DNA of 64,000 nucleotides from Polynucleobacter sp. 71A-WALBACH (GCF_018882365.1 NZ_JACVOP010000001.1:248001-312000); one strand, 5' to 3'. Counted from the stretch's first letter, positions 10,356 through 20,825 are shown. Made by a program: numbers and translations. Notes: generated by a model from the letters alone, not told the origin.

Positions 10356-11182
10356 TGTCCATACTTCCTCTTGGTCAAGCGACACAATATCCCGATCAAT
10401 ACGATCCCAGCTTGCTCTTTCCTATTCCGCGCTCTGAAAATCGTCTCAAGCTCAACATTAAACCCAATCAAGCCTTACCATTTGTGGGTGTTGATATTTG
10501 GAATGCCTTTGAGCTCAGCTGGTTAAATAAAAAAGGGAAGCCGCAGATTGCTTTAGCGGAATTTCAGATTCCAGCAGATTCGCCAAACATGATTGAATCC
10601 AAGTCTTTCAAGCTTTATCTGAATAGCCTTAATAGCGCCCGCTTTGAAGACGAGAATGAGGTTCGTCAAAAATTAATTGCCGATTTATCGGCAGTAGCCG
10701 GTAGCCTGATTTCTACACGCATTAATGCACCTGAAGCCGTTGCCAAAAAAGGGATTCAGGAGATGAGTGGTGTTCTGATAGACCGCCTCGATATCGAAAT
10801 TGATCCGAGTCTGTATGCTGACCCAAGCTTACTTGAAGTGAATCATTCTTTTGGGCCGATTGAGCAATGCCTAGTTTCTCATTTACTCAAATCGAATTGC
10901 CCGGTAACCGGTCAACCAGATTGGGCAAGTGTGCAAATTCGCTATCAAGGCCGTCCAATCCTGGAAGAAGGTTTACTTCGCTACCTCATCGGCTTTAGGC
11001 AACTAGGTGAGTTTCATGAGCATTGTGTTGAAACTATCTTTACCGACATCAAGCGACAGTGCAAACCAGAGAAACTCTCCGTCTATGCTCGCTATACCCG
11101 ACGCGGCGGACTGGACATCAACCCCTTCCGTACCGATCACAATGCTCCCTGGCCTGACAATACTCGCCACGCAAGGCAATAA
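10355..11182 (+). CDS. queF: NADPH-dependent 7-cyano-7-deazaguanine reductase
   Basis: Reduces preQ0 to preQ1 in queuosine (modified tRNA base) synthesis. At 275 residues it is the long, two-lobed type II QueF form. The substrate and NADPH motif ESKSFKLYLNS is at residues 81-91. The catalytic cysteine is C182 in SNCPVTGQPDW, with the acid-base aspartate at D189, as in the T-fold reductases. It is translationally coupled to the 5'-nucleotidase upstream by a one-base overlap. Its stop codon abuts, with no gap, the stop codon of the convergent gene at 11183, and no terminator hairpin is visible between them. Confidence 0.95.
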   Translation: MSILPLGQATQYPDQYDPSLLFPIPRSENRLKLNIKPNQALPFVGVDIWNAFELSWLNKKGKPQIALAEFQIPADSPNMIESKSFKLYLNSLNSARFEDENEVRQKLIADLSAVAGSLISTRINAPEAVAKKGIQEMSGVLIDRLDIEIDPSLYADPSLLEVNHSFGPIEQCLVSHLLKSNCPVTGQPDWASVQIRYQGRPILEEGLLRYLIGFRQLGEFHEHCVETIFTDIKRQCKPEKLSVYARYTRRGGLDINPFRTDHNAPWPDNTRHARQ

Positions 11183-12418
11183 CTAGGGTTCGAGTGCCCG
11201 CTTTTGCTGTGCGTTGCTGGGGCCATAGATCAGCTCAAGATTTTTTTGAATACTAGGTACCTGGGAAAAACAGTTTTTTACTAAAGCTGGGTTGGCATAC
11301 CAATCGGCATCACCCTTTGCTTCATCAATAAATGATTTCATCACTATAGCGCTGTCAACATCATCAAGGCCCGCAGCCTTTAGTTTTGTAAACCCCGAGG
11401 AGCAGGCTTTTGCTAAATCAAGACCTTCTGCTTTAGCAATACGCTGTAATAAGCTGGGGGCAGAGCTATTTAAGATCTGCATAAAGTTCTGGCCCGCGCC
11501 AGGCATCTGGAAGTTCAGGATATATTCAGATGAGAGATTTTCTCGACTTGCCAATCCCTCAATATGGGAAACCGTCGGATAGAACACACTGCGGAAAAAT
11601 TGAAACTCTAACTTCACCGTGAATAGAAGTTGCTTTTCCGCCTTAGGATCTTTTTGTAATTGCAGAATTTGTTTGTCAGTCAAACTACCAACACTTTGAT
11701 CGGCTTTGTAGACTAAGATCTCAACCGCTTGAATTCCTTTGCGCAATTCAGACCAACTCAAAGTGACGGGCACCTTAGCATCAACCATTCCCTGCAAAAG
11801 GCCATTGGCTTTCTTTTGAGTCTCGCCTACTACTGAATTTCCGACAGTCGCAGAAATCCCGCCAATAGCTGCTGCTGAACCCCCCGTTGCCACAATCGCA
11901 GCCGCTCCCAGTAATAATTTGGCAGATCCAATGAAATCCTGATTGGAGTCACTTGAGCTCCTGACATTGAGAACCAAAGAGAGCGCACCTGGGTTAAATA
12001 TGGAGTAGGTTCCCAGTAAGGTCATTGGAACTATTGATAAAGGAGTGGTGCTCAGTGAGGCGCATTCAGAGCCACCCTCCCTGCCATCAAAAGTAGCAAT
12101 CGGAATTTCTAGCTTATCGAGCTTGCCCTTGAAACCATTTGTCACCACTGATAACACGAGTTGTGTTTTATCCGATCCCCAAAAACTGCGACTTGCCATT
12201 TGTGTACAACTACTAACAGGAATCACCTCTGAGCTAATCGTGAGGTATCCATCATTACCTCGCCCATCATGCAACCAATCGGGAGGATCCCCTTTGACAA
12301 ATGAGGGGTTCATATCTGGAAAGAAAAAAGGAGCCGCCAGAGTTGATTGAGGCAAAACAGCAATGAAAATGGCTACACATGCCAAAAGTGGAGATTTCAG
12401 TGTCCCTAAATATTTCAT
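11183..12418 (-). CDS. Secreted protein of unknown function (unrecognised)
   Basis: I do not recognise this 411-residue protein. It has a clear Sec signal peptide (positive start MKYLGTLK, hydrophobic core, likely cut after TLAA at about residue 29), so it should be periplasmic or exported. A glycine/alanine/serine-rich hydrophobic stretch at about residues 165-195 could be a membrane segment or a flexible insert. The C-terminal half is helical in character with scattered charged residues. Five cysteines are visible in the mature part (in SSCTQM, SECAS, KACSS and KNCFS among others), consistent with disulfides. There is no lipobox. It stands alone between queF (convergent, zero gap) and ssb (same strand, separated by a terminator), so context gives no clue. 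Confidence 0.75.
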   Translation of the reverse strand: MKYLGTLKSPLLACVAIFIAVLPQSTLAAPFFFPDMNPSFVKGDPPDWLHDGRGNDGYLTISSEVIPVSSCTQMASRSFWGSDKTQLVLSVVTNGFKGKLDKLEIPIATFDGREGGSECASLSTTPLSIVPMTLLGTYSIFNPGALSLVLNVRSSSDSNQDFIGSAKLLLGAAAIVATGGSAAAIGGISATVGNSVVGETQKKANGLLQGMVDAKVPVTLSWSELRKGIQAVEILVYKADQSVGSLTDKQILQLQKDPKAEKQLLFTVKLEFQFFRSVFYPTVSHIEGLASRENLSSEYILNFQMPGAGQNFMQILNSSAPSLLQRIAKAEGLDLAKACSSGFTKLKAAGLDDVDSAIVMKSFIDEAKGDADWYANPALVKNCFSQVPSIQKNLELIYGPSNAQQKRALEP

Positions 12419-12471
12419 GGATTCATTTTAAGGTGAATATAGAAAATCTAGTGTTGGTCTATCCCTGCAGC

Positions 12472-12509
12472 AAAAAGAAAACCCCAGAAAGCAAAAGCTC
12501 GCTGGGGTT
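12472..12509 (-). terminator. Rho-independent terminator after ssb
   Basis: On the minus strand an AACCCCAG / CTGGGGTT stem with a loop of about 14 bases is followed by TTCTTTTT. It lies about 40 bases beyond the ssb stop and separates ssb from the secreted-protein gene. Confidence 0.8.
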
Positions 12510-12545
12510 AATTAATGCACAGTCAAATGACTGCTGCCGTCTCAA

Positions 12546-13004
12546 TTAAAACGGAATGTCATCATCCATAGCACCAAGGGATGCAGCATTTGAAGATGCT
12601 GGCGCAGACTGCTCAGCCGGCTTTGAGCGGCTATAGCTTTCACCACCACCATCACCACTACCGCCTACTGGCTTGCCACCAAGCATTTGCATTGTTTCTG
12701 CAACGATCTCAGTGGAATATTTTTCTTGGCCACTAGCATCAGTCCATTTACGCGTACGTAAACGACCTTCTACATAAACCTGCGAACCCTTTTTCAGATA
12801 TTGACCAGCGATCTCTGCAAGCTTTCCAAAGAATGCAACACGGTGCCATTCTGTGGTTTCTTTCATTTCGCCAGACTGCTTATCTTTGTAACGATCTGAT
12901 GTCGCTACTGAAATGTTTGTTACTGCGTCGCCGCTTGGCATGTAACGTGTTTCTGGGTCGCGCCCGACGTTACCTACGATGATGACCTTATTTACCGAAG
13001 CCAT
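12546..13004 (-). CDS. ssb: Single-stranded DNA-binding protein
   Basis: Homotetrameric OB-fold protein that coats single-stranded DNA in replication, repair and recombination. It has 152 residues. The N-terminal OB fold (about 1-110) starts [18 protein letters not shown], including the conserved GRLRTRKW strand. A glycine/serine-rich linker follows, then the acidic tip DDDIPF that docks partner proteins. The start is well supported. The MFS gene lies upstream on the same strand. The uvrA-MFS-ssb neighbourhood is common in betaproteobacteria. A strong terminator follows. Confidence 0.97.
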   Translation of the reverse strand: MASVNKVIIVGNVGRDPETRYMPSGDAVTNISVATSDRYKDKQSGEMKETTEWHRVAFFGKLAEIAGQYLKKGSQVYVEGRLRTRKWTDASGQEKYSTEIVAETMQMLGGKPVGGSGDGGGESYSRSKPAEQSAPASSNAASLGAMDDDIPF

Positions 13005-13085
13005 GTTGTCTCCCGAAGAAAAATACTACTGTTATTAATACTAAAAAATAAACGACTCGCCTTAACCAAAATAGTGAAGCTACGG

Positions 13086-14270
13086 TTATATCTTTGCCGC
13101 CACATCCTTTGAATCCACTACTTTCGCAGGCAATTCGCGCATCGACCAAGCAATTATAAGCCAGCATAAAAGCAGGGCTCCACCCATAGCAAAGACTGAT
13201 AAATCGCCATGGCTATCCATTAAGTAACCCCCAATTACAGCGCCTGTAAAGAGACCAATCGACTGAGTAGTGTTGTAAACACCCAATGCTGTGCCTTTAG
13301 ATTCTTTGGCAAAGCGAGAGACTAATGATGGTTGCAATGCTTCAAGCAAGTTAAAGCCTACGAAGTAAATTAATAAGGCAGTAGCAATACCAGCGATGGA
13401 GTGGGTGCTTGTAAATACAAATTCTGCGACTAGGAGCAACACAATCGCCACCAATAGGATGGTTCTTAACTGCTGTTTCTTTTCACCAAAAATCAGAATT
13501 GGGGCCATCAAGAAAAAAGAGAGTAGCACTACTGGGAGATAAACCTGCCAATGAGATGCCAGCGGCAGACCTGCTTGAACTAGCAGGCGAGGCACAACCA
13601 AGAACATCGCCACTTGAGTTGCATGCAATACAAACACCCCTGCATTTAAACGCATCAACTCAGAACGCAAAAACACTTCTTTCAAGCTTGCTTGCTGCAC
13701 CTTGGGTTCAGGCTTAGTGCTTGGCAGAACATAGTAAGCAACAAACATTGCCCCAACACCTAGTATTGCTAAGACCACAAAAATTCCACTTAAACTAATT
13801 AAGCGATAGATTGGCGCGGCAATCACGAGCGACAAAGCAAATGAAAGCGCAATACTGCCTCCCACTAAAGCCATCGCCCGAGTGCGAACCTGTTCACGCG
13901 TCAAATCAGCAACCCAAGCAGAAATCGCCGCTGAAACCGCGCCGGCACCCATTACCCCACGACCAATAGCAATCCAGAGAAGGTCATCTTGGGCGGCGCA
14001 AATTAAGGCCCCAGCTACAAACAAGGAAAGTCCCCATAAAACGACTGGTTTTCGGCCGATTCGGTCGGAAAGTCGGCCTAAGGGGATATAAAAGCAGGCC
14101 TGCACAATATTGAAGATTCCAAGGGTTAAGCCGACCCACAGGGCGTGCTCGCCACCGGGCAATCCTCGCGCATGAATGCTGAAAACCGGCAAAAGCAGAA
14201 ATAGGCCCAGCATACGGAGGCCAAAGATGCCTGCTAAGGCCAGAGTGGAGCGAAGTTCAGAAGGATTCAT
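13086..14270 (-). CDS. MFS transporter (multidrug efflux-like)
   Basis: A 394-residue inner-membrane carrier with about 12 hydrophobic segments. Between segments 2 and 3 it has the MFS loop GRLSDRIGRKPV (about residues 63-74), and the antiporter-type motif C (GRGVMGAGAVSAAISAWVAD region) is in segment 5. The family extrudes drugs or sugars by proton antiport. The substrate cannot be assigned. It is divergent from uvrA with 37 bases between starts, and lies upstream of ssb on the same strand. Confidence 0.85.
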   Translation of the reverse strand: MNPSELRSTLALAGIFGLRMLGLFLLLPVFSIHARGLPGGEHALWVGLTLGIFNIVQACFYIPLGRLSDRIGRKPVVLWGLSLFVAGALICAAQDDLLWIAIGRGVMGAGAVSAAISAWVADLTREQVRTRAMALVGGSIALSFALSLVIAAPIYRLISLSGIFVVLAILGVGAMFVAYYVLPSTKPEPKVQQASLKEVFLRSELMRLNAGVFVLHATQVAMFLVVPRLLVQAGLPLASHWQVYLPVVLLSFFLMAPILIFGEKKQQLRTILLVAIVLLLVAEFVFTSTHSIAGIATALLIYFVGFNLLEALQPSLVSRFAKESKGTALGVYNTTQSIGLFTGAVIGGYLMDSHGDLSVFAMGGALLLCWLIIAWSMRELPAKVVDSKDVAAKI

Positions 14271-14307
14271 GAGAAAGGGCTATATTAACAAGTTACGCTA
14301 AAAAATC

Positions 14308-17199
14308 ATGAATAACGAAATTAAGATCCGCGGTGCGCGCACGCACAACCTCAAAAATATCAATCTAGATATCCCTAGAGAGAAATTGGTCGTTTTGACT
14401 GGCCTATCTGGCTCCGGCAAGAGCTCATTGGCTTTTGATACCCTATACGCCGAAGGTCAACGTCGCTATGTTGAGTCCCTGTCTGCCTACGCTCGCCAAT
14501 TCTTGCAACTGATGGAAAAGCCGGACGTCGATACGATTGAAGGCCTCTCTCCCGCGATCTCGATTGAGCAAAAGGCCACTAGCCACAATCCTCGCTCGAC
14601 CGTAGGCACAGTTACAGAAATTCATGATTACTTGCGCCTACTATTTGCTCGCGCTGGAACTCCACATTGCCCAGAACATGATTTACCGCTAGAAGCGCAA
14701 AGCGTTTCTCAAATGGTCGATACCGTTCTATCAATGCCTGAAGATACCAAGCTCATGATTCTGGCTCCAGTAGTCAGCGAGCGCAAAGGTGAATTCGTAG
14801 ATTTATTCCAAGACCTTCAAGCACAAGGTTTTGTGCGTTTTCGTGTGCGCTCAGGCGGCGGCACAACCAATACTGCCAAAGCAGAGATCTTTGAAGTTGA
14901 CCAGCTGCCAACACTCAAGAAGAACGATAAGCACTCTATTGAAGTAGTTGTAGATCGCATCAAAGTACGTCCCGACATTCAGCAACGTCTAGCTGAATCC
15001 TTTGAGACCGCTTTGCGCCTCGCTGATGGCAAAGCCATGATCGTCAACATGGATACTGGCAAAGAGATGATTTTCTCCAGTAAGTTTGCTTGCCCAATTT
15101 GTTCCTACTCCTTGCAAGAACTTGAGCCACGCCTCTTCTCATTCAACAATCCGATGGGTGCGTGCCCCTCTTGTGACGGCCTGGGCCATCAATCATTCTT
15201 TGACCCAAAACGTATTGTTGCTCATCCTGATTTATCGCTAGCATCTGGCGCCATCAAAGGCTGGGATCGTCGTAATCAGTTTTACTTCAAACTCTTGCAA
15301 ACACTCGCTAAGCATGGTGGCTTTGATGTCGAGAAACCCTTCGAGACTTTAAATAAGAAACAGCAAGACCTCATTCTGCTTGGTTCTGGTGACGTCACCA
15401 TTCCTTTTGAATATATCAATGAGCGCGGCAAAAATAGCATTCGCGAGCATGCCTTCGAAGGCATCGTTGCGAACTTTGAAAGACGTTATCGCGAAACCGA
15501 CTCAGCAACAGTTCGTGAAGAATTGTCGCGTTATCAAAATGTACAAACCTGTCCAGAATGTAGCGGCAGTCGTTTGCGTAAAGAGGCGCGCTTTGTCAAA
15601 GTGGGTGATGGTAAGCAGTCACGTGCCATTTATGAAATCAGCGCCCTGCCTTTAAAAGAAGCTAAAGAGTATTTTGAGTCGCTCGAACTTAAAGGTGCTA
15701 AACGAGAAATCGCCGACAAGATTGTCAAAGAGATCGGTTCACGTCTGCGCTTCCTAAATGATGTCGGACTAGACTATCTCTCACTAGAGCGAAGTGCTGA
15801 TACCCTCTCAGGCGGCGAGGCGCAGCGTATTCGTCTAGCGTCTCAGATTGGTTCTGGCTTGACTGGCGTGATGTATGTGTTGGACGAACCCTCCATTGGC
15901 CTACACCAACGCGATAACGATCGACTCATTGGCACCCTCAAGCATTTACGCGATTTAGGTAATAGCGTTCTAGTGGTAGAGCATGATGAAGACATGATTC
16001 GCGCTTCTGACTATGTCATCGACATTGGTCCTGGTGCTGGAGTGCATGGTGGTGAAGTTGTTGCCGAAGGCACTCCTGCAGAAGTTGAGGCCAACCCTAA
16101 ATCGCTGACGGGTGCCTATCTATCTGGTCGTGAGTGGATCGCCGTTCCCGAACAACGCATTCCGGTTAATGATAAGTTCCTGGAGATTATTGGCGCGCGT
16201 GGCAATAACTTGCAATCCGTTCATGCAAAGATTCCAGTTGGCTTATTAACCTGTGTCACTGGTGTATCTGGCTCTGGTAAATCCACGCTCATTAACGACA
16301 CACTGCACCATGCAGTTGCGCAGCATATCTACGGCTCTAATGCAGAACCGGCAGCACACGATGCAATCAAAGGCTTAGAGAATTTTGACAAGGTCATTAG
16401 CGTAGACCAGTCCCCGATTGGTAGAACGCCACGCTCTAACCCTGCCACCTACACTGGATTATTTACCCCGATCAGAGAACTCTTTTGTGGCGTACCTGCT
16501 TCACGTGAACGCGGCTATGAAGCTGGACGTTTTTCTTTCAACGTCAAAGGCGGTCGTTGTGATGCCTGTGAAGGCGATGGCGTTATTAAAGTAGAAATGC
16601 ACTTCTTGCCAGACGTGTATGTGCCTTGTGATGTTTGTCATGGCAAACGTTACAACCGTGAGACTTTAGATATTCGCTATAAAGGCAAGAATATTCATGA
16701 GGTGCTGTCGATGACAATCGAGCAAGCCCATGAATTTTTTGAAGCGGTTCCGATTGTTAAACGTAAACTCAAAACCTTGCTTGATGTGGGCTTAGGCTAC
16801 GTTAAGCTAGGCCAAAGCGCCACCACCTTATCTGGCGGCGAAGCTCAACGTGTCAAACTCTCGCTAGAACTTTCTAAACGCGATACTGGCAGAACCCTCT
16901 ACATCCTGGATGAGCCGACTACTGGCCTGCATTTTCATGATATTCAGCTACTGCTGACCGTTCTACAGACCTTGAAGAAACAGGGCAATACGATCGTCAT
17001 CATTGAACACAATTTAGATGTGATCAAAACTGCGGATTGGATTATTGACTTAGGTCCTAAAGGGGGTGCTGGTGGTGGACAGATTATTGCTACCGGTACA
17101 CCTGAGGAAGTTTCTAAAAATGAGGCTAGCTTTACTGGACATTACTTAGCACCGTTATTGGTTCGTAAACAGCCCGTAGCTAGTAAAAAGAAAAAGTAA
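14308..17199 (+). CDS. uvrA: Excinuclease ABC subunit A
   Basis: Damage-recognition ATPase of nucleotide excision repair; it dimerises and loads UvrB. The 963 residues match the family. The first Walker A ([10 protein letters not shown], about residue 32) and a zinc module with CPIC...CPSC (about 265-295) come first, then the first LSGGEAQRI signature (about 505). A second Walker A (GVSGSGKST, about 650) precedes the second zinc module CDAC...CDVC (about 750-780) and the second LSGGEAQRV signature. The ATG at 14308 begins [15 protein letters not shown], as in the family. A TACGCT box ends eight bases before the ATG. No obvious LexA box is seen in the 37-base gap to the MFS gene. Confidence 0.98.
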   Translation: MNNEIKIRGARTHNLKNINLDIPREKLVVLTGLSGSGKSSLAFDTLYAEGQRRYVESLSAYARQFLQLMEKPDVDTIEGLSPAISIEQKATSHNPRSTVGTVTEIHDYLRLLFARAGTPHCPEHDLPLEAQSVSQMVDTVLSMPEDTKLMILAPVVSERKGEFVDLFQDLQAQGFVRFRVRSGGGTTNTAKAEIFEVDQLPTLKKNDKHSIEVVVDRIKVRPDIQQRLAESFETALRLADGKAMIVNMDTGKEMIFSSKFACPICSYSLQELEPRLFSFNNPMGACPSCDGLGHQSFFDPKRIVAHPDLSLASGAIKGWDRRNQFYFKLLQTLAKHGGFDVEKPFETLNKKQQDLILLGSGDVTIPFEYINERGKNSIREHAFEGIVANFERRYRETDSATVREELSRYQNVQTCPECSGSRLRKEARFVKVGDGKQSRAIYEISALPLKEAKEYFESLELKGAKREIADKIVKEIGSRLRFLNDVGLDYLSLERSADTLSGGEAQRIRLASQIGSGLTGVMYVLDEPSIGLHQRDNDRLIGTLKHLRDLGNSVLVVEHDEDMIRASDYVIDIGPGAGVHGGEVVAEGTPAEVEANPKSLTGAYLSGREWIAVPEQRIPVNDKFLEIIGARGNNLQSVHAKIPVGLLTCVTGVSGSGKSTLINDTLHHAVAQHIYGSNAEPAAHDAIKGLENFDKVISVDQSPIGRTPRSNPATYTGLFTPIRELFCGVPASRERGYEAGRFSFNVKGGRCDACEGDGVIKVEMHFLPDVYVPCDVCHGKRYNRETLDIRYKGKNIHEVLSMTIEQAHEFFEAVPIVKRKLKTLLDVGLGYVKLGQSATTLSGGEAQRVKLSLELSKRDTGRTLYILDEPTTGLHFHDIQLLLTVLQTLKKQGNTIVIIEHNLDVIKTADWIIDLGPKGGAGGGQIIATGTPEEVSKNEASFTGHYLAPLLVRKQPVASKKKK

Positions 17200-17221
17200 T
17201 TCGCTCGGAATTAATTTGCAA

Positions 17222-19201
17222 TCAGAGTAATTTAGATTCGGCTAAATCAGTCGCTTCTGAGTTACCTGAGAGCACCAGGATATCGTTAGCCTGTAAACGC
17301 AATTCTGGAGTGAGCTCCAACTTCACATAATCAGAGCCTCCAATCTTTCGTCTCACCGCTTGTACGCTCACGCCTTCATTTTCAAGATGCAACTCTTCCA
17401 GCGTCTTGCCAATACTAGCTGACTCAGGCAACAAGGTGACGGAGTGTAAGCGCCAAGATTCATTGGACTCAGCATCATCGGCAGCGCCACGAAAGTAGCC
17501 ACGTAAAAGACTGTAGCGGGCTTCACGCGCACTCGTAATGCGACGTACCACCTTACGCATGGGAACGCCCATCATCAACAAGACGTGCGATGCCATCATG
17601 AGGCTACCTTCAATTAACTCTGGCACCACCTCAGTCGCTCCAGCCGCTTGCAGCTTTGCTAAATCTGCATCATCTTTTGTGCGCACTAATATCGTCATAC
17701 CTGGGCGAAGGTGTTCTACCTGATGCAACACTTTTAAAGTTGCGGGGGTATCTGCATAGGTAATCACCACTGCCTTTGCTCTTGATAAGCCGGCAGCTAC
17801 TAAATAATTTTCTCGACTGGCATCGCCATAGACGACGTTATCACCTGCAGCCGCAGCTTCTTTCACGCGATCAGGATCCATATCTAAAGCAATATAAGGA
17901 ATCTTTTCTTGATCCAGCATACGGGCCAAGCTCTGTCCTGAGCGGCCGAATCCGCAGATAACAACATGGTTTTCTGTACGAACACTTTTTGCGGCCACAC
18001 GAGTGAGTGCCAATGATTGCAATAGCCACTCGTTACTAGAGAAACGCATCGCAATGCGATCACTATATTGAATTAAGAAGGGCGCCCCAAACATCGAGAG
18101 CAACATCGCCGCCAATACTGCTTGACTCAAGGCGGGATCAATTAAATCCAAACCATCGATTTGATTTAAAAGAACGAAACCAAATTCACCAGCCTGCGCC
18201 AAACATAAACCCGTCCGAATAGAAATGCCAGGACTCGAGCCAAAGGTACGTGACAACAAAGCAATTAAGCCAAACTTAAAGACTAAAGGGCCAATGAGCA
18301 AGAGTATTACGAGCATCCACTGTTGATAGATCACCTCGAAATCCAAGAGCATGCCAACGGTGATGAAGAAGAGACCCAAGAGCACATCTCTAAAGGGTTT
18401 GACGTCCTCTTCGACTTGATGGCGATAAGGCGTCTCTGCAATCAACATCCCCGCCAAGAAAGCCCCAAGCGCTAGCGATAAGCCAAAGTGTTCAGTAAGA
18501 CCTGCCATACCCAAAACAATGAGTAGCAGATTGAGCATGAATAATTCTTGGGAACGTAACTTAGCGACTAAGCTAAACCAGCGACTCATCAAGGTTTGGC
18601 CAATTACGAAAATAAGCACTAAGGCTACCGTGATCTTGATAGACGCTGCCGTCAATGCTAAAAATAAATCACCTGGATTTTTGCCCAGAGAGGGCAACAA
18701 AATCAATAAGAAAACTACCGCCAAATCCTGAAATAGCAAGATGCCGATGATGTTGCGTCCATGCTCAGTTTCAATTTCGGAGCGGTCTGAGATGAGCTTG
18801 GTCACAATGGCTGTTGAGGACATCGCTAGGGCGCCCCCTAGTGCGATGGCAGCCTGCCAAGAAATTGGATAAATCCAGTTCATCAGTAAGCTAGCTGGAA
18901 CTGCCAGCAACATGGTCAAAACCACCTGACTGCCGCCCAAACCAAATACGATAGTCCGCATAGCCCGCAGCTTGTGGAGATTAAATTCCAGGCCAATCGA
19001 GAACATCAAGAAAACCACGCCAAATTCAGCCAAATACTTCACAGTGGCGGAATCATTAGCCAAAGCAAGGGCATGCGGCCCAATAAGGACGCCAATGGCT
19101 AGATACCCCAAAATAGGGGGTAGCCCAAAATAGCGGAAAATAACTACCCCGGCCACTCCGGAGGCCAGCAAGATGAGAGTTAACTGAAGGACTGACGGCA
19201 T
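17222..19201 (-). CDS. Kef-type cation:proton antiporter (CPA2 family) with TrkA domains
   Basis: A 659-residue protein. The first about 385 residues form 12-13 hydrophobic helices of the Na+/H+ exchanger (CPA2) fold. A RCK/TrkA-N Rossmann domain follows at about 410-530, beginning VVICGFGRSGQSLARML, which binds NAD(H). A TrkA-C domain lies at about 575-659. This layout is that of KefB/KefC/YbaL proteins, which exchange K+ or other monovalent cations for protons. I see no reason to choose among these names. Its ATG is only 11 bases from the divergent kdsD ATG, so its promoter must lie partly within kdsD. Confidence 0.9.
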   Translation of the reverse strand: MPSVLQLTLILLASGVAGVVIFRYFGLPPILGYLAIGVLIGPHALALANDSATVKYLAEFGVVFLMFSIGLEFNLHKLRAMRTIVFGLGGSQVVLTMLLAVPASLLMNWIYPISWQAAIALGGALAMSSTAIVTKLISDRSEIETEHGRNIIGILLFQDLAVVFLLILLPSLGKNPGDLFLALTAASIKITVALVLIFVIGQTLMSRWFSLVAKLRSQELFMLNLLLIVLGMAGLTEHFGLSLALGAFLAGMLIAETPYRHQVEEDVKPFRDVLLGLFFITVGMLLDFEVIYQQWMLVILLLIGPLVFKFGLIALLSRTFGSSPGISIRTGLCLAQAGEFGFVLLNQIDGLDLIDPALSQAVLAAMLLSMFGAPFLIQYSDRIAMRFSSNEWLLQSLALTRVAAKSVRTENHVVICGFGRSGQSLARMLDQEKIPYIALDMDPDRVKEAAAAGDNVVYGDASRENYLVAAGLSRAKAVVITYADTPATLKVLHQVEHLRPGMTILVRTKDDADLAKLQAAGATEVVPELIEGSLMMASHVLLMMGVPMRKVVRRITSAREARYSLLRGYFRGAADDAESNESWRLHSVTLLPESASIGKTLEELHLENEGVSVQAVRRKIGGSDYVKLELTPELRLQANDILVLSGNSEATDLAESKLL

Positions 19202-19206
19202 ATACT
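19201..19206 (+). promoter_or_regulatory. Candidate -10 box of kdsD (possible leaderless start)
   Basis: TATACT ends six bases before the kdsD ATG at 19213. Its first base is also the first base of the divergent antiporter start codon. A transcription start at the usual distance would fall on or beside the ATG. No convincing -35 hexamer is visible 16-18 bases upstream. Confidence 0.35.
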
Positions 19207-19212
19207 CACCCC

Positions 19213-20205
19213 ATGATAGCTAAGACTCGTGACCGAACCCTAAAGCTTGCGCGCGACACCCTCACCATTGAGGCTGCTGCACTGCACACAATGCGTGATC
19301 GCCTAGAAGGCGCAAACGCTGATGCCCTCGTATTGGCAGTTGATCTATTGCATTCTTGCAAAGGCCGCATCGTCGTTTCTGGAATTGGTAAATCAGGTCA
19401 TATTGCCCGAAAGATTGCGGCTACTTTTGCCTCTACCGGCTCCCCTGCTTTTTTTGTGCATCCTGCGGAAGCCAGTCATGGCGACCTTGGAATGGTGACT
19501 CGTGATGATGTCTTTGTTGCGCTATCCAATTCTGGTGAGACCGATGAACTACTGACCATCGTACCGATAGTCAAGCGTACCGGTGCAAAACTGATCGCAC
19601 TTACTGGTGCACCAAACTCTTCTTTGGCAAAGTTGGCAGACGCTCATTTGGACACTAGTGTTGAAAAAGAGGCCTGTCCACTCAATCTAGCCCCAACTAC
19701 AAGCACAACAGCAGCGCTCGCCATGGGCGATGCCTTGGCAGTTGCACTTTTAGATGCTCGCGGCTTTCAGGCTGAAGACTTCCAACGCTCACACCCAGGC
19801 GGACGCTTGGGTCGCAAACAGCTAATGCATGTCAGTGAAGTTATGCGTAGCTTTGATGAGACTCCGAAAATTTCCATTAGCGCCACATTAAAAGATGCAC
19901 TACTTGAAATGACCGCTAAACGCATGGGCATGGTTGTCACACTGGATGAAAAAAATCAGGTTGCCGGAATTTTTACTGACGGTGATTTGCGTCGACTACT
20001 TGAGAAGAGTACCAATCTCGATGGACTAACGCTAAAGAATGCCATCACTTCTGCTCCTCGCACAATTCCTCCTGAGTTATTAGCGGAAGAGGCGATTGAG
20101 ATGATGGAAAAACATCGCATTAATCATTTAGTGGTGACTGCTCCTACAGGTGAATTACTTGGAGCACTCAACCTACATGATTTATTTGCCGCCAAGGTTA
20201 TTTAA
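19213..20205 (+). CDS. kdsD: Arabinose-5-phosphate isomerase
   Basis: Converts ribulose 5-phosphate to arabinose 5-phosphate, the first step to Kdo in lipopolysaccharide. It has 330 residues. The N-terminal SIS sugar-isomerase domain contains SGIGKSGHIARKIAATF (about 57-73) and HGDLGMV. The middle motif SHPGGRLGR is at about 194-202. Two CBS domains follow (about 205-330). It is the first gene of the LPS export operon kdsD-kdsC-lptC-lptA-lptB. It has no Shine-Dalgarno and a -10-like box right before the ATG. Confidence 0.96.
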   Translation: MIAKTRDRTLKLARDTLTIEAAALHTMRDRLEGANADALVLAVDLLHSCKGRIVVSGIGKSGHIARKIAATFASTGSPAFFVHPAEASHGDLGMVTRDDVFVALSNSGETDELLTIVPIVKRTGAKLIALTGAPNSSLAKLADAHLDTSVEKEACPLNLAPTTSTTAALAMGDALAVALLDARGFQAEDFQRSHPGGRLGRKQLMHVSEVMRSFDETPKISISATLKDALLEMTAKRMGMVVTLDEKNQVAGIFTDGDLRRLLEKSTNLDGLTLKNAITSAPRTIPPELLAEEAIEMMEKHRINHLVVTAPTGELLGALNLHDLFAAKVI

Positions 20206-20241
20206 GGCGCTTACTTTTCAATCATTCACTGACTCACTCAC

Positions 20242-20814
20242 ATGCCTAGCGCCTTTCACGTTCACAACACCAACCCTTTAAGTCAATATCCACAGGCATT
20301 GGAGCGCGCTGGAGCAGTCAAACTTCTAGTTCTGGATGTCGATGGTGTTCTCACAAATGGCCAAGTATTTATTGGCGATAACGGCAAAGAATCGCTGAAG
20401 GCTTTCGATATTCAGGATGGATTGGGAATCAAACTGCTAGAGAAGATCGGTATTCAAACAGCCATTATCACGGGACGTAGCTCTAAGATGGTTTTGGCGC
20501 GTTGTGAAGAGCTGGGTATTCAGCATGTTCATATGGGTGTAGATAACAAAGCATTGGCTTTGGAAAATATCCTGCAATCGCTTGGACTAAAGTCATCCGA
20601 CTGCGCAGTCATGGGGGATGATTGGCCAGATTTTCAAATGATGAAGTCTGCAGGCTTAAAAGTATGCCCCGCCCAAGGACATGAAGCAGTTAAGGAAATT
20701 GCTCACTTTGTTACTCTTCGTTCTGGTGGCAGTGGCGCCGTACGTGAAGTCTGTGACCTGATCTTAAAAGCGCAAAACCGCTACGACGAATTACTTGCTC
20801 AGGCTAAGGCTTAA
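20242..20814 (+). CDS. kdsC: 3-deoxy-D-manno-octulosonate 8-phosphate phosphatase
   Basis: HAD-family phosphatase that releases Kdo from Kdo-8-phosphate. The 190 residues match the family. The nucleophile motif LDVDGVLTNG is at about residues 31-40, the threonine-containing ITGRSS motif near residue 76, and the acidic MGDDWPDFQMM motif at about 129. A C-terminal tail with GGSGAVREVCDLIL is typical of the tetrameric KdsC. It follows kdsD by 36 bases. Confidence 0.96.
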   Translation: MPSAFHVHNTNPLSQYPQALERAGAVKLLVLDVDGVLTNGQVFIGDNGKESLKAFDIQDGLGIKLLEKIGIQTAIITGRSSKMVLARCEELGIQHVHMGVDNKALALENILQSLGLKSSDCAVMGDDWPDFQMMKSAGLKVCPAQGHEAVKEIAHFVTLRSGGSGAVREVCDLILKAQNRYDELLAQAKA

Positions 20815-20825
20815 GGTCTTTCGTC

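Noticed and set aside
13026..13044. LexA/SOS-box-like sequence upstream of ssb (CTGT ... AATACT)
   Set aside because: Only one half site (CTGT) fits; the second half ACAG is absent at the required eight-base spacing.
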